Shown: positions 1 to 10,332, counted from the first letter of the stretch. The stretch: DNA of 64,000 bases from Pantoea sp. IMH (GCF_000599885.1 NZ_JFGT01000006.1:730885-794884), one strand, 5' to 3'. The notes: generated from the sequence alone by a model not told the origin. A program made the numbers and translations.

Positions 1-3000
1 CTAACCCGAAGGTCATTGCAGAAACCGTGGCGACGCCGCTGGAAGAAGCCATTAACGGCGTCGAGAACATGATGTACATGAAATCGATTGCCGGTTCCGA
101 TGGCGTGCTGGTGACTACCGTCACCTTCCGTCCGGGTACCGATCCGGATCAGGCGCAGGTACAAGTGCAAAACCGCGTTGCGCAAGCTGAAGCTCGTCTG
201 CCGGAAGATGTTCGCCGTCAGGGTGTTACCACGCAGAAGCAGTCGCCGACCATGACGCTGGTCGTGCATCTGGACTCCCCTTCAGGCCGTTATGATTCGC
301 TCTACCTGCGAAACTATGCGCAGCTGAAGGTGAAGGATGAGCTGTCGCGTCTGTCGGGTGTGGGTCAGGTGCAGATATTCGGCGCCGGTGAGTACGCAAT
401 GCGTATCTGGCTGGACCCGACTAAAGTGGCCGCCCGTGGTATGACCGCTGGCGATGTGGTGACCGCCATTCAGGAACAGAACGTCCAGGTTTCCGCCGGG
501 CAGCTGGGCGCAGAGCCTATGCCCAACAAGAGTGATTTCCTGCTGTCTATCAATGCTCAGGGCCGCCTGACCAGTGAAGAGGAGTTTGGCAACATTATCC
601 TGAAAAGTGGCGAAAATGGACAAATTGTCCGGCTGCGCGACGTGGCGCGTATTGAAATGGGGTCAGGAAGCTATGCGTTGCGTTCTCAGCTGAACAATAA
701 AGATGCGGTAGGAATCGGTGTTTTCCAGGCACCCGGCGCGAACGCTATCGATCTTTCTAACGCCGTCCGGGCGAAAATGGCCGAGCTGGCGACCCGCTTC
801 CCCGATGGCGTGGAGTGGAAGGCGCCTTACGATCCAACCATTTTTGTTCGTGACTCAATAAGCTCCGTACTGCATACGCTGCTGGAAGCGGTTTTGCTGG
901 TCGTGCTGGTGGTGATCCTGTTCCTGCAAACCTGGCGTGCTTCCGTTATTCCCCTGCTGGCGGTCCCTGTCTCGGTGGTCGGCACCTTCTCCGTGCTTTA
1001 TCTGCTGGGCTTTTCGCTTAACACGTTAAGCCTGTTCGGGCTGGTGCTGGCGATTGGTATCGTGGTGGATGATGCGATTGTCGTGGTGGAAAACGTCGAG
1101 CGCAATATTGAAGAAGGACTGGCACCGCGTGCCGCTGCGCATCAGGCGATGCGCGAGGTATCAGGTCCGATTATCGCTATCGCGCTGGTGCTTTGTGCGG
1201 TCTTTGTGCCAATGGCCTTCCTCTCTGGCGTAACCGGTCAGTTCTACAAGCAGTTCGCGGTAACCATCGCTATTTCAACCGTGATTTCGGCTGTTAACTC
1301 ACTGACGCTCTCTCCAGCGTTGGCGGCGTTGCTGCTGAAGCCACACGGCGCGCCGAAAGACCGTCCTACAAGGATTATCGACTCCCTGTTTGGCTGGCTG
1401 TTCCGTCCCTTTAACAAGTTCTTTAATAAGAATTCCGAACGCTATCAAAACGGCGTCTCGCGCATCCTTAAGCGTCGCGGTACGGTGTTTGGCGTCTATG
1501 TTCTGCTGTTGATTGGCGCCGGCGTGATGTTTAAAGCCGTTCCCGCTGGGTTTATTCCCACTCAGGACAAGCTCTACCTGATCGGCGGCGTGAAGATGCC
1601 GGAAGGGTCGTCGCTGGAGCGCACCGATAAAGTGATCCGGCAGATGAGCGATATTGCACTACACACCGAAGGCGTGGCCGATGCGGTAGCCTTTCCTGGG
1701 CTGAACGCGTTGCAGTTCACTAATACGCCTAATACCGGCACGGTATTCTTCGCGCTGAAACCGCTGGACCAGCGTACGCGGACTGCGGCGGAAATTAACG
1801 CCGAGATCAACGCTAAGCTGGCGTCGATTCAGGAAGGGTTCACTTTCTCGATTATGCCACCGCCAATTTTAGGGCTGGGCCAGGGCGCGGGCTATTCACT
1901 TTATATTCAGGATCGCGCTGGTCTGGGATATGGCGCATTACAGGAAGCTGCCAATGCGATGGCGGGCACCATTATGCAAACGCCGGGGCTGCACTTCCCT
2001 ATTTCCACCTATCAGGCTAACGTGCCGCAGCTGGACGCGCAGGTTGACCGCGATAAAGCTAAAGCGCAGGGCGTGGCGTTAACCGATCTGTTTGGCACGT
2101 TACAAACTTATCTGGGATCGTCATATGTTAATGACTTCAACCGCTTTGGCCGGACCTGGAAAGTTTATGCGCAGGCTGACGGCCAGTTTCGGGACAGCAT
2201 TGAAGATATTGCCAACCTGCGCACCCGGAATGCGGCCGGAGAAATGGTACCGATCGGCAGCATGGTGCATATCGGTACCACTTATGGACCGGATCCGGTC
2301 ATCCGCTACAACGGTTTCCCGGCGGCTGACCTGATTGGCGATGCCGACCCGCGAATCCTTTCCTCGGCGGAAGCAATGCAGGCGGTACAAGGCATCGCTG
2401 ACCAGATCCTGCCAAACGGTATGAATATCCAGTGGACTGACCTGAGCTATCAGCAATCAACGCAGGGCAACGCGGCGATCATCGTCTTCCCGGTGGCTGT
2501 ACTGCTGGCCTTCCTGGTTCTGGCGGCGCTTTATGAAAGCTGGACGCTGCCGCTGGCGGTGATCCTGATTGTGCCGATGACCCTGCTCTCCGCACTGTTT
2601 GGCGTCTGGCTGACCGGAGGCGATAACAACGTGTTTGTGCAGGTGGGACTGGTCGTGCTGATGGGCCTGGCCTGTAAGAACGCCATCCTGATCGTTGAGT
2701 TTGCCCGCGAGCTGGAGATGCAGGGCCGCACGATTGTGCAGGCTGCGCTGGAATCCTGCCGCCTGCGTCTGCGCCCGATTGTTATGACTTCTATCGCCTT
2801 TATCGCCGGCACTGTTCCGCTGATGCTGGGCCACGGCGCCGGCGCTGAAGTCCGCACCGTAACCGGCATCACCGTATTTGCCGGGATGCTGGGCGTGACG
2901 CTGTTCGGGTTGTTCCTGACGCCGGTCTTCTATGTCGCCCTGCGTAAGCTGGTGCACAAGGAGGAGCCTCTCGTCGGGAGTAAACCTGCCTTTGAAGAGT

Positions 3001-3002
3001 GA
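1..3002 (+). CDS. oqxB: RND multidrug efflux pump inner-membrane subunit OqxB (5' partial)
   Basis: Inner-membrane, proton-driven transporter of an RND tripartite pump; with OqxA and an outer-membrane channel, OqxAB exports quinolones, quinoxalines, chloramphenicol and other drugs. The reading frame is open from the first bases of the window (NPKVIAETVAT precedes the first internal GTG), so the true start and roughly the first 50 residues lie to the left; oqxA should be there too. The visible residues follow Klebsiella OqxB closely throughout. The proton-relay signature VVDDAIVVVENVER in TM4 and the CKNAILIVEFA segment in TM10 are intact, and the protein ends with a basic/acidic tail after the last membrane segment. 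The convergent gene downstream is the cognate repressor oqxR, which supports the assignment. A strong terminator follows the stop. Confidence 0.93.
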   Translation, partial: NPKVIAETVATPLEEAINGVENMMYMKSIAGSDGVLVTTVTFRPGTDPDQAQVQVQNRVAQAEARLPEDVRRQGVTTQKQSPTMTLVVHLDSPSGRYDSLYLRNYAQLKVKDELSRLSGVGQVQIFGAGEYAMRIWLDPTKVAARGMTAGDVVTAIQEQNVQVSAGQLGAEPMPNKSDFLLSINAQGRLTSEEEFGNIILKSGENGQIVRLRDVARIEMGSGSYALRSQLNNKDAVGIGVFQAPGANAIDLSNAVRAKMAELATRFPDGVEWKAPYDPTIFVRDSISSVLHTLLEAVLLVVLVVILFLQTWRASVIPLLAVPVSVVGTFSVLYLLGFSLNTLSLFGLVLAIGIVVDDAIVVVENVERNIEEGLAPRAAAHQAMREVSGPIIAIALVLCAVFVPMAFLSGVTGQFYKQFAVTIAISTVISAVNSLTLSPALAALLLKPHGAPKDRPTRIIDSLFGWLFRPFNKFFNKNSERYQNGVSRILKRRGTVFGVYVLLLIGAGVMFKAVPAGFIPTQDKLYLIGGVKMPEGSSLERTDKVIRQMSDIALHTEGVADAVAFPGLNALQFTNTPNTGTVFFALKPLDQRTRTAAEINAEINAKLASIQEGFTFSIMPPPILGLGQGAGYSLYIQDRAGLGYGALQEAANAMAGTIMQTPGLHFPISTYQANVPQLDAQVDRDKAKAQGVALTDLFGTLQTYLGSSYVNDFNRFGRTWKVYAQADGQFRDSIEDIANLRTRNAAGEMVPIGSMVHIGTTYGPDPVIRYNGFPAADLIGDADPRILSSAEAMQAVQGIADQILPNGMNIQWTDLSYQQSTQGNAAIIVFPVAVLLAFLVLAALYESWTLPLAVILIVPMTLLSALFGVWLTGGDNNVFVQVGLVVLMGLACKNAILIVEFARELEMQGRTIVQAALESCRLRLRPIVMTSIAFIAGTVPLMLGHGAGAEVRTVTGITVFAGMLGVTLFGLFLTPVFYVALRKLVHKEEPLVGSKPAFEE

Positions 3003-3054
3003 GGGTAGAAGGCCGCGAGGTTAACCGAGGTAAAGATTGAGATAATCAGAAAAT

Positions 3055-3081
3055 GGGAAGCGGTTTGCTTCCCCTTTTTTT
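3055..3081 (+). terminator. Rho-independent terminator of oqxB
   Basis: A 7-bp GC-rich stem (GGGAAGC with GCTTCCC) and a 5-nt loop are followed by a run of seven T. It lies about 50 bases after the oqxB stop. Confidence 0.85.
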
Positions 3082-3154
3082 GTATCTCAGTCCCTGTCGT
3101 TATAGCCTTCCCGGTAAAGGGCTAGCGCCGTGGTACGTTTCAAAAAAATAGCGG

Positions 3155-3193
3155 ATCAAAAAAGGGCGGACAACGTTGCGTTGACCGCCCTTT
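3155..3193 (-). terminator. Rho-independent terminator of oqxR
   Basis: AAAGGGCGG pairs with CCGCCCTTT; read on the minus strand the stem ends in a run of six T. It is placed directly after the oqxR stop, so oqxB and oqxR are convergent with separate terminators. Confidence 0.8.
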
Positions 3194-3210
3194 CGTCGGA
3201 ATAAGCAGAG

Positions 3211-3693
3211 TTAAGAATCTGCCTCTTCGCGCGCTAATAATGCCTCGCAGCTGCCTTCCGGATTACGGCGGTCACGCTCGTAAATCTCAGTCAGCGCATC
3301 CGCTACCGTACGTTTGGCCAGCACGTTGAGCGAAGCCTGCTCTGCTTCACGCGCCAGCTCCTTAAAGAACCAGCAGGTATTGGCGCTCACCAGGCAGCGG
3401 GCCGGCACTTCCGGACGCCCTGCCAGCAGCGGCTTATCTTCCAGTACCGAAAGATAAATATCACACAATGTGATCTCTTCGGCCGGACGGCCCAGGCGAA
3501 TAGTGCCGGTGCGGCCAAGCGTGGAGACAATAATGCCATCGCGGGTCAGCGGCACCATCATCTTGCGGACGAAGCTGGGATTGGCCTCAAGGCCCATTGC
3601 CAGAATTTTGCTGGTGCTGCGTTTACCTTCCCGCTCCGCCTGGGCCACGCTGAGCACCATGTGTAAGGCTGTAGGAAAACGAATATCAAGCAT
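3211..3693 (-). CDS. oqxR: Rrf2-family transcriptional repressor OqxR
   Basis: DNA-binding regulator of the Rrf2 family (160 aa) that in Klebsiella represses the neighbouring oqxAB pump. An N-terminal winged helix-turn-helix covers about residues 1-85 (ALHMVLSVAQAEREGKRSTS, then the recognition region ANPSFVRKMMVPL). The rest is a helical dimerisation part. Two cysteines are visible (CLVSANTCWF) but not the three-Cys cluster typical of iron-sulfur Rrf2 proteins such as IscR, consistent with OqxR. The sequence matches Klebsiella OqxR almost residue by residue over the first 110 positions. Its location convergent to and just downstream of oqxB is the same as in Klebsiella. Loss-of-function changes in this gene are the known route to pump overexpression in Klebsiella; here it looks intact. 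Confidence 0.9.
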   Translation of the reverse strand: MLDIRFPTALHMVLSVAQAEREGKRSTSKILAMGLEANPSFVRKMMVPLTRDGIIVSTLGRTGTIRLGRPAEEITLCDIYLSVLEDKPLLAGRPEVPARCLVSANTCWFFKELAREAEQASLNVLAKRTVADALTEIYERDRRNPEGSCEALLAREEADS

Positions 3694-4064
3694 GTTCAGA
3701 TCCTTGCTTTTAGCTGTGCATCACCGTTTGAGCGGTGCTCTTAAAAAGCCTTGAAAATCAGTCAACTAAGAAAAATAGCGTTCGGTTAATATAACAAATA
3801 TTGTTACTTTTTAGAAGATCCGGCTTAAGCGATTACTGCTATTCCCTTTATCACTATGAAAAATATGGGATTATGGCAATGCGTCACAGACTGTTATGAA
3901 ACAGTTAAGTTTTGCACGTTGGCGGACGTTATCCGCAATAGCGACATTTTTTGCCGTATATTGTGCTTAACCAGGCCTGCTGCCGACCTCATCAAACCAT
4001 CACCGGACAATAAGCGCCTGAATGAGCGATTCGTAAGCGTTTACTGCTGCCCTGAAAAGTATAA
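3694..4064. other. Intergenic region upstream of oqxR, no gene seen
   Basis: A 371-base AT-rich stretch between the oqxR start and the GST stop. It should carry the oqxR promoter (AT-rich around 3770-3810). An open frame on the plus strand at 3856-4068 has no ribosome binding site and no recognisable product, so I do not call it. Confidence 0.5.
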
Positions 4065-4691
4065 TTAGAGCAAAAGATGATTAGCCCGGAGCACCCTTTC
4101 AAGCTCCGGACGCGCTCTGACATTCTCCGCAATGCGGGTAATTCGCGGCGCATGCTGGTGGAACCACGCCTGGCGCGGTTTCCAGCTGACCAGAACGGGA
4201 AAATAGGCGTCAAGCAGGCTTATCTGCTCGCCAAACCAGAAAGGCCCTTCACCCGCCTGCGCTTCCAGCCAGAGGTAGAGATGCTCGCGATGGCGATCGG
4301 TTGATGCCGTCAACTCGTCAGGGGAGTGATTCACCCAGCGTTGCGGATAATCACCGTAGGTTAGCGTGGCGTAAACGTTAGACACCAGCCAGATAAGTAA
4401 CCGGTAAAACTGCGCGCGCTGTGTCGTCCCGGCGGCAGGCGCGAGATGGGGATTTTCATCCAGCAGCACCAGCGCGATAGCCGCACTCTCGGTCAGTACA
4501 GTCCCATCGTCGCGTACCAGCGTCGGCACCTGACAAAGTGGGTTCAGGGCGATCAGCCTGTCGCGGGCGGGGCCGGGACGATCGAAACCTTCCACGTCGA
4601 TAAGCTGGTAAGCCTCCCCGGCCAGGGTAAACATGATCTCACTGATGGCCGAGCCCCAACCCGGCGCGCCATATAACTTTTGCATACTCAC
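4065..4691 (-). CDS. Glutathione S-transferase family protein
   Basis: Cytosolic GST-fold enzyme of 208 aa, expected to conjugate glutathione to electrophiles or act on oxidised substrates. The N-terminal thioredoxin-like domain (about residues 1-80) carries the cis-proline region CQVPTLV and the glutathione-binding DGTVLTESAAIAL segment, followed by an all-helical C-terminal domain with the FGEQISLLDAYF motif (N-capping box region). Substrate is unknown. It is a stand-alone gene flanked by non-coding DNA on both sides. Confidence 0.85.
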   Translation of the reverse strand: MSMQKLYGAPGWGSAISEIMFTLAGEAYQLIDVEGFDRPGPARDRLIALNPLCQVPTLVRDDGTVLTESAAIALVLLDENPHLAPAAGTTQRAQFYRLLIWLVSNVYATLTYGDYPQRWVNHSPDELTASTDRHREHLYLWLEAQAGEGPFWFGEQISLLDAYFPVLVSWKPRQAWFHQHAPRITRIAENVRARPELERVLRANHLLL

Positions 4692-5106
4692 CTCGCGTCA
4701 ATACCGGTAACGGACCGGATTGTATTAAGCCTGGCCGCTGTTGCGGAAACCGCCAGCAGCTGTTGAAGATACAACTTGCAAGGCTCATCTGCCGCAAGGT
4801 ACCGGTTTGCCCTGCTCTCCGGGCCTAAAGTAAAGATAAGTGCCGTGAATCAGGATCGCGGTACAGGCTGATAATGCAGGCCAGCGGCTTGACCTCAAGC
4901 CCAACAGGCGAGGCTTTATCCCTTCGTACGCCGCTGATTATCTTTTTTTAACAAAGACCGCCTGTCTCGACCGGCGGTCCATGATCCTGTTTACAAAAAA
5001 GAAAATATTTTCATGTCATCAGCCTGATAAATAAAAGACAATATGTATCAGTCTTCTAATTTCGCCCGGGCGAAATTAACCTTTAATCAACAATCAGTTA
5101 ATATCA
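4692..5106. other. Intergenic region between GST and sotB
   Basis: 415 bases without a convincing gene. It holds a hairpin at 4956-4979 (GACCGCC pairing with GGCGGTC) preceded by a run of T on the plus strand, and a perfect 22-bp palindrome at 5057-5078 described separately. The promoters of both divergent genes must lie here. Confidence 0.6.
5057..5078. promoter_or_regulatory. Perfect 22-bp palindrome upstream of sotB, candidate operator
   Basis: The two 11-base halves TAATTTCGCCC and GGGCGAAATTA are exact reverse complements with no spacer. The centre lies about 39 bases before the sotB start codon, a typical place for an operator, and an RNA hairpin near the start is an alternative. The binding protein is unknown. 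Confidence 0.6.
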
Positions 5107-6291
5107 ATGCAATCTAATAACGTTTCACGCAGAACGGCCTGGCTACGCGTCATTATGTTAGCCATCGCCGCCTTTATTTTTAACACCACTGAATTTGCAC
5201 CGGTCGGCCTGCTTTCCGATATTGCCGCCAGTTTTTCGATGAAAACGGCCCAGGTCGGGTTGATGCTGACGATCTATGCCTGGGTGGTGGCATTGATGTC
5301 ACTGCCGATGATGTTACTGACGCGTGAGGTCGAACGGCGTTTCCTGCTGATTGCGATCTTTTTGCTGTTCGTTGGCAGTCATATCCTCTCCACCTTTGCC
5401 TGGAGCTTTAACGTTCTGGTGATTTCCCGTATCGGAATAGCGCTGTCGCACGCCATATTCTGGTCGATCACCGCATCGCTGGCGATCCGTGTTGCGCCAG
5501 CCGGCAAAAAGACCCAGGCGCTGAGCATGCTGGCCACCGGTACCGCGCTGGCGATGGTGCTTGGTCTGCCTGTGGGTCGCCTGATTGGCCAGTACCTTGG
5601 CTGGCGAATGACCTTTGGCATTATCGGCGCCGTGGCGCTGGTAACCCTGATCTGCCTGGCCAGACTGTTGCCAAAGCTGCCGAGCGAACACAGCGGCTCG
5701 CTGAAAAGCGTCCCGATGTTATTCAGACGTCCGGCGCTGGTGTCGCTCTATATACTGATTGCCGTAGTGGTAACCGCCCATTACACCGCCTACAGCTATA
5801 TTGAACCCTTTATTCAGAGCGTTGCCGCAATGGGCGATAATTTCACCACTTTCCTGCTGCTGATATTTGGCGCAGCGGGCATTATCGGCAGCCTGTTATT
5901 CAGCGCGCTGGGAAATAAGTTTCCGGCAACGTTTTTGCTGGCGGCTATCGCCTTAATTTCAGTCAGTATGCTGACGTTATTTCTGGCGGCAACGCACAGC
6001 GTGGCTATTTCGGTGCTCTGTATTATCTGGGGCATGTCGATGATGATTATCGGTCTGGCAGTGCAGGTACGCGTGCTGGCCCTGGCCCCCGACGCCACGG
6101 ATGTCGCGATGTCGCTGATGTCAGGGATCTATAACCTGGGCATTGGCGGCGGCGCGCTGTTGGGGAATCAGGTGAGTCTGCATCTGCATATGGAGAATAT
6201 CGGCTATGCCGGTGGCCTCATCGGGCTGTTTTCACTCGCCTGGTGCGCCTGGAGTATGCGGCGCTATCCACAGCTGCGGATCAACGGCTAA
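5107..6291 (+). CDS. sotB: Sugar efflux transporter SotB (MFS)
   Basis: Inner-membrane proton antiporter of the major facilitator superfamily (394 aa, 12 predicted membrane segments) that in E. coli exports L-arabinose and related sugars and IPTG, limiting intracellular sugar build-up. The sequence follows E. coli SotB (YdeA) closely: AWLRV at the start, FNTTEF in TM1, [14 protein letters not shown] in TM4, [12 protein letters not shown] in TM7. The start was chosen because the N-terminus then aligns with E. coli SotB; no clear Shine-Dalgarno is present before it. A perfect palindrome 29 bases upstream suggests specific repression. It is convergent with the rhamnose operon. Confidence 0.92.
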   Translation: MQSNNVSRRTAWLRVIMLAIAAFIFNTTEFAPVGLLSDIAASFSMKTAQVGLMLTIYAWVVALMSLPMMLLTREVERRFLLIAIFLLFVGSHILSTFAWSFNVLVISRIGIALSHAIFWSITASLAIRVAPAGKKTQALSMLATGTALAMVLGLPVGRLIGQYLGWRMTFGIIGAVALVTLICLARLLPKLPSEHSGSLKSVPMLFRRPALVSLYILIAVVVTAHYTAYSYIEPFIQSVAAMGDNFTTFLLLIFGAAGIIGSLLFSALGNKFPATFLLAAIALISVSMLTLFLAATHSVAISVLCIIWGMSMMIIGLAVQVRVLALAPDATDVAMSLMSGIYNLGIGGGALLGNQVSLHLHMENIGYAGGLIGLFSLAWCAWSMRRYPQLRING

Positions 6292-6292
6292 A

Positions 6293-6324
6293 GAAAAAGG
6301 GCTGAGTGCGGATGCGCTCAGCCC
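6293..6324 (-). terminator. Terminator of the rhaBADM operon
   Basis: GGGCTGAG pairs with CTCAGCCC. On the minus strand the stem is followed by TTTTTCTTT. It lies in the 49-base gap between the convergent sotB and rhaM genes. Confidence 0.75.
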
Positions 6325-6340
6325 TGCGTGTGGGTGACCT

Positions 6341-6655
6341 CTATTGCAGATAGAAGACCGGCAGCAGCTCCTCGCTGATTGGGCTGCAATCCTCATTTGA
6401 CGGCATCAGCTCACACATTGAACGCCACCAGCGCTGGCAGACTTCTGTTTCCGCTACCGCATTCCAGCGAGCTTCCGATTCAATCTCCACCACAGCAAAC
6501 AACAGGTTTCGCTGTTTATCCAGGAAGATGCTGTAGTGGTGCGCGCCGTGTGCCTTGAGCGTTTCCGCCAGCTCCGGCCAGATCGGATTGTGACGTTGCT
6601 GATACTCTTCGTGCCGATCGGGATGGACCTGCATCACAAAGGCTTTACGCAACAT
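6341..6655 (-). CDS. rhaM: L-rhamnose mutarotase
   Basis: Interconverts the alpha and beta anomers of L-rhamnose in the cytosol so that the isomerase sees its preferred form. The protein is 104 aa, as in E. coli. I placed the start at the methionine of [10 protein letters not shown] rather than the longer open frame, because it aligns with E. coli RhaM ([10 protein letters not shown]) and gives the known length. The catalytic His22 ([11 protein letters not shown]) and the C-terminal CQRWW motif are present. Its start overlaps the end of rhaD by 11 bases, so it is the last gene of rhaBADM. Confidence 0.93.
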   Translation of the reverse strand: MLRKAFVMQVHPDRHEEYQQRHNPIWPELAETLKAHGAHHYSIFLDKQRNLLFAVVEIESEARWNAVAETEVCQRWWRSMCELMPSNEDCSPISEELLPVFYLQ

Positions 6656-7487
6656 GAGAATGTCTCGCCTCCAGCGCCGCCTGCCAGGGTTTAACGCCAA
6701 AACGTGCGCCCAGCGCAATCAGCTCCTGGGTGGTGATACTTTGCCGCATACCGCCCATCGAGATCACTTTCACCACCACCTCTGAAGATTTCTCAGCGGT
6801 GTCAATCAGCCCGAAGGTCTCATCAAGGGTCGGTCCGGCGCCAAAGATACCGTGAAACGGCCACATCACCAGACTGTGTGACGCCATCTGCTCTGCGGTC
6901 TTTTCACCAATGCCGTCGGTACCAGGTACCATCCAGGGAACGATGCCGACGCCATCCGGGAAGACCACCAGACATTCGGTACTCCCTTCCCACAGCAGCC
7001 GGGTAAAGCTGGCAGAATCAAGATCCACCACATAACTCAGCGACATAAAGTTGGTGGCATGGCAGTGCATGATCACCCTGTCAGCGCCGTTAGTGACTTT
7101 CATACGCACGCTGTGCGACTGAAAATGGGAAGCCAGCTCGGAGGTTGGCAGGCCGCCGTTGATCAGCCCCCAGTAAATGCTGTAGGCGCGCCCGTCCCCA
7201 CTGACGCGCAGCAGGACCAGACTGTCGGCCGGATCGAGCGGCACGTTGCGGAAAAATTTGCCGGAACCGGTAACCAGAAACCAGCATCCCGCCAGGGCGG
7301 GCGCAGGCTGAGTAAGCTCAACCGTACGGGGCTCGGGATAAAAATCCGCAGCGTAAGGCTGAACTTCCTCTTCCAGCAGGCGCAGGCTGACGTTGCCGCC
7401 GTTACGCTCATCCCAGCCTTTCAGCCACATATCGCCGGTCGCTTTTACCATTCCCTGGACGAACCATGAATTCAGAATCTGTTGCAT
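6645..7487 (-). CDS. rhaD: Rhamnulose-1-phosphate aldolase
   Basis: Zinc-dependent class II aldolase that splits L-rhamnulose 1-phosphate into dihydroxyacetone phosphate and L-lactaldehyde. With the start at [10 protein letters not shown] the protein has 280 aa, and the expected active-site residues fall on the E. coli numbers: Glu117, and zinc ligands His141, His143 (MHCHATN) and His212 (PFHGIFG). This start has an AAGGAA ribosome binding site; the longer open frame would run into rhaA. It sits 10 bases after rhaA and overlaps rhaM. Confidence 0.95.
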   Translation of the reverse strand: MQQILNSWFVQGMVKATGDMWLKGWDERNGGNVSLRLLEEEVQPYAADFYPEPRTVELTQPAPALAGCWFLVTGSGKFFRNVPLDPADSLVLLRVSGDGRAYSIYWGLINGGLPTSELASHFQSHSVRMKVTNGADRVIMHCHATNFMSLSYVVDLDSASFTRLLWEGSTECLVVFPDGVGIVPWMVPGTDGIGEKTAEQMASHSLVMWPFHGIFGAGPTLDETFGLIDTAEKSSEVVVKVISMGGMRQSITTQELIALGARFGVKPWQAALEARHSHVA

Positions 7488-7497
7488 GAAGTGTTCC

Positions 7498-8754
7498 TTA
7501 ACGTTGGCTGAGTGTGGTTTGTTCATAGTCACGGACGTCGCTTAGCCAGTCAGCGCCCGTAGGCACTTCGTTGCGCAGGCACCAGGCATCCCAGACCGCC
7601 TGCCACGGCAGCGATTTTTGCTCTTCCAGCAGCGCCAGCCTGGCGGTGTAATCCCCTTCTCGCTCCAGGGCCTGCAGCTGTTCTACCGGCTCCAGCAGCG
7701 CACGCAGCAGCGCCTTTTTGGTATTACGCGTGCCGATAACCCAGGCCGCGATGCGGTTAATGGAGGCGTCAAAGAAGTCGAGACCGATATGGACCTTGTC
7801 AAACAGACGCTGCCGCACGATTTCGCTGGCGATCGCCTGGGTTTCATCGTCCAGCAGCACAACGTGATCGCTGTCCCAGCGCACCGGACGGCTGACGTGC
7901 AGCAGCAGACGCGGCACATAAAGCATGGCGGTGGAGATTTTATCCGAAATAACTTCCGTGGGATGGAAGTGGCCTGCATCCAGCGTCAGCGCGGTCTGGC
8001 GGCTGGCGGCGTAGCCCAGGCAGAACTCATTTGAACCGACCGTATAGCTTTCCGCGCCGATACCAAACAGCTTACTTTCCACCGCATCGATATGATGTGC
8101 GGGATTCAGCTTCTCACTGATAATCTCATCCAGCGACTGCATCAGGCGCTGGCGAGGCCCGAAACGATCCACGGTGACATCTTTCATGCCGTCCGGCACC
8201 CAGATGTTCATCATCGAAGGGGTACCCAGCTGCTCGCCAAACGAGGCGGAAATTTTACGGCTGGCTTTGCAGTGCTCAATCCAGAACTGACGGATTTCCG
8301 GGTTGGTGTGCGCCAGCGTAAAGCCATCGGCGCTCAGCGGATGGGAAAAACAGGTCGGGTTAAAATCAAGTCCGATGGCGTTCGCTTTCGCCCATGCCAC
8401 CCAGTTAGCGAAATGCTCAGGCCGGATTTCGTTACGTTCTACCGGGGAATCACTTTCCAGATAAATAGCGTGCAGGTTCAGGCGCTTTGGCCCTGGGATC
8501 AGCGACATGGCCTTATCCAGATCCGCGCGAAGTTCAGCGGCCGAGCGCGCTTTCCCCGGATAATTGCCGGTCGCCTGAATACCGCCGGTCAGCGTTCCCT
8601 CCGGGTTTTCAAATCCCCGGACATCATCACCCTGCCAGCAGTGCATAGAAACGGGCAGTTTATCCATTTGCGCCATAGCGGCTTTAACATCAATACCGAT
8701 TTCAGCATAACGCTGAGTGGCGAGTTCAAACGCCTGTTCAATTGCGCGTGTCAT
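7498..8754 (-). CDS. rhaA: L-rhamnose isomerase
   Basis: Converts L-rhamnose to L-rhamnulose, the first committed step; a metal-dependent TIM-barrel enzyme in the cytosol. At 418 aa it is the length of E. coli RhaA (419). The protein begins with [18 protein letters not shown] and carries the metal-binding DAGHFHPTE segment and the [14 protein letters not shown] stretch. The start codon overlaps the rhaB stop (ATGA), indicating translational coupling. Second gene of rhaBADM. Confidence 0.95.
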   Translation of the reverse strand: MTRAIEQAFELATQRYAEIGIDVKAAMAQMDKLPVSMHCWQGDDVRGFENPEGTLTGGIQATGNYPGKARSAAELRADLDKAMSLIPGPKRLNLHAIYLESDSPVERNEIRPEHFANWVAWAKANAIGLDFNPTCFSHPLSADGFTLAHTNPEIRQFWIEHCKASRKISASFGEQLGTPSMMNIWVPDGMKDVTVDRFGPRQRLMQSLDEIISEKLNPAHHIDAVESKLFGIGAESYTVGSNEFCLGYAASRQTALTLDAGHFHPTEVISDKISTAMLYVPRLLLHVSRPVRWDSDHVVLLDDETQAIASEIVRQRLFDKVHIGLDFFDASINRIAAWVIGTRNTKKALLRALLEPVEQLQALEREGDYTARLALLEEQKSLPWQAVWDAWCLRNEVPTGADWLSDVRDYEQTTLSQR

Positions 8755-10223
8755 AGGCAGAGCTCCTTAACCGTGTGTGTCAGTGACTTGAACGTCGCCC
8801 AGTGCTGGCGGTAAACGTCACTGGCGTGAGGGGTAAATGTTTTGAGATGGAAATTTTGTTTAATCAGCTGGCGGAAATGCGGCACGTCCTGCACCGCGCC
8901 AGCCGCGATCAGCTGGCTACCGATATTGCCCAGCGTCGAGGCCTCCACCGGCCCGGCGATAACCGGAATACCGCAGGCATCGGCACAGAGCTGATTCAGC
9001 AGCGGGTTCTGACAGCCGCCGCCAACGATGTGCAGCCAGCTGAATGCGGCACCGCGCACCGCTTCCAGTTCATGAAGAACCTGCCGGTAATAGAGCGCCA
9101 GGCTGTCAAAAATCGTGCGGGCAAGCGACGCGGCATCGACAGGCGCAGGCATTCCCTGCTCCACGCAGGCATTCTGAATTTCACAGACCATACTGGCCGG
9201 ATTGATAAAGCGGTCATCGTTGGGGTTAATCAGCGAGCGACAGGCTGGCTGAGCCGCTGCCTGTTCCACCAGCGAAGCCAGATCACCAAGATTGAGTTCC
9301 GCGCATACGCGCTGTAGCAGCCAGAGCCCCATAATATTTTTCAGCACCCGGTAGCGCCCTTCTGCGCCGCCCTCGTTAGTGACGTTTGCCGCCAGCGCCG
9401 CGTTATCGGTATAAGGCACCAGGCTTTCAAACCCCATCAGAGACCAGGTGCCTGAACTGAGCCAGGCCGCATTGGTGCCGGCGACGGGAGCAGCAATCAC
9501 CGCGCTGGCCGTATCGTGCGTGGCCACGGCAATGACCGGCACCGCGTTGTCCGGGGCGCTCATCCAGTTGCCCACCACCGTGCCTGGAAGCGAGGTTGGG
9601 CCAAACCACTCGGGATCGGCACCCGCCCACGCCAGCAGTCTGTTGTCCCACTCACCGCTCTGGATATTAAGCAGCTGGGTTGTGGTGGCGTTGGTATATT
9701 CCCAGTTCAGCTTGCCGGTCAGGCGGAAATGAAAATAATCGGGGATTAATAAGGCGTGACGGACTGTATCCAGCGATGTCGACTGACTTTCGCATAACGC
9801 CCGGAGCTGATAGAGCGTGTTGAATGGCAGAAACTGAATACCAGTCCTCTGATAAATCGCTTCTTTACCCAGTTCCTGCTGCGCCCGGCCCATCACGCCT
9901 CTGGTGCGATCGTCGCGATAGGAAACCGGCAGCCCGACACGTTCGCCCTGCGCAGTTAACAGGACGTAATCGACGCCCCAGGTATCGATGCCGATACTGT
10001 CCGGGACAACATTCTGCAGGGCCAGCTTTTCCAGTGAGCTAAAAATAAAGGCTTCCAGCGCATCGAGATCCCAGCACTGATGTCCGTCAACGGTTATCAG
10101 CTGATTTACGCAGCGCGCGATCTCCTCAAGCGAGAGTTCGCCAGTTTCTGTGTTAAAGCGCGCCAGCATCACCCGGCCGCTGGAGGCGCCCAGGTCAACG
10201 GCAACACAATTTCGTAAGCTCAT
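8751..10223 (-). CDS. rhaB: Rhamnulokinase
   Basis: Phosphorylates L-rhamnulose at O-1 with ATP. A FGGY-type sugar kinase of 490 aa with the N-terminal ATPase-fold loop [11 protein letters not shown], the [10 protein letters not shown] segment of the sugar site and the C-terminal [11 protein letters not shown] adenosine motif. First gene of the operon; its control region (10255-10348) lies between it and the divergent rhaSR genes. Confidence 0.95.
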   Translation of the reverse strand: MSLRNCVAVDLGASSGRVMLARFNTETGELSLEEIARCVNQLITVDGHQCWDLDALEAFIFSSLEKLALQNVVPDSIGIDTWGVDYVLLTAQGERVGLPVSYRDDRTRGVMGRAQQELGKEAIYQRTGIQFLPFNTLYQLRALCESQSTSLDTVRHALLIPDYFHFRLTGKLNWEYTNATTTQLLNIQSGEWDNRLLAWAGADPEWFGPTSLPGTVVGNWMSAPDNAVPVIAVATHDTASAVIAAPVAGTNAAWLSSGTWSLMGFESLVPYTDNAALAANVTNEGGAEGRYRVLKNIMGLWLLQRVCAELNLGDLASLVEQAAAQPACRSLINPNDDRFINPASMVCEIQNACVEQGMPAPVDAASLARTIFDSLALYYRQVLHELEAVRGAAFSWLHIVGGGCQNPLLNQLCADACGIPVIAGPVEASTLGNIGSQLIAAGAVQDVPHFRQLIKQNFHLKTFTPHASDVYRQHWATFKSLTHTVKELCL

Positions 10224-10254
10224 GGTCGTGGCTTCCTGTCAGTACGGTAAGCAC

Positions 10255-10260
10255 AGTCTA
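10255..10260 (-). promoter_or_regulatory. -10 element of the rhaB promoter (TAGACT)
   Basis: On the minus strand the sequence GCCTTTTAGACTG matches the E. coli rhaBAD core promoter (CTTTTTAGACTGG). There is no good -35 box, as expected for an activator-dependent promoter. The same hexamer occurs before rhaS and rhaT. Confidence 0.75.
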
Positions 10261-10275
10261 AAAGGCCGTCATTCT

Positions 10276-10330
10276 GGCACCTTCCCACCACTGCCAGGCC
10301 ACCAGACGGCCTGGCAGCCTGGCAAAGATG
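10276..10330 (-). promoter_or_regulatory. RhaS-binding region of the rhaB promoter
   Basis: Read on the minus strand, a distal half-site CATCTTTGCCAGGCTGCC and a proximal half-site GGCAGTGGTGGGAAGGTGCC correspond to the two inverted half-sites of E. coli rhaI (CATCTTTCCCTGGTTGCC and GTCAGTAACGAGAAGGTCG), with nearly equal spacing. In the middle, CTGCCAGGCC and GGCCTGGCAG (10291-10300 and 10308-10317) form a perfect inverted repeat with a 7-base spacer. Its centre is about 45-50 bases before the -10 element, matching the E. coli geometry. Occupancy by RhaS is inferred. Confidence 0.7.
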
Positions 10331-10332
10331 AA

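Noticed and set aside
3856..4068. 70-codon open frame upstream of oqxR
   Set aside because: No ribosome binding site, atypical composition and no recognisable product.
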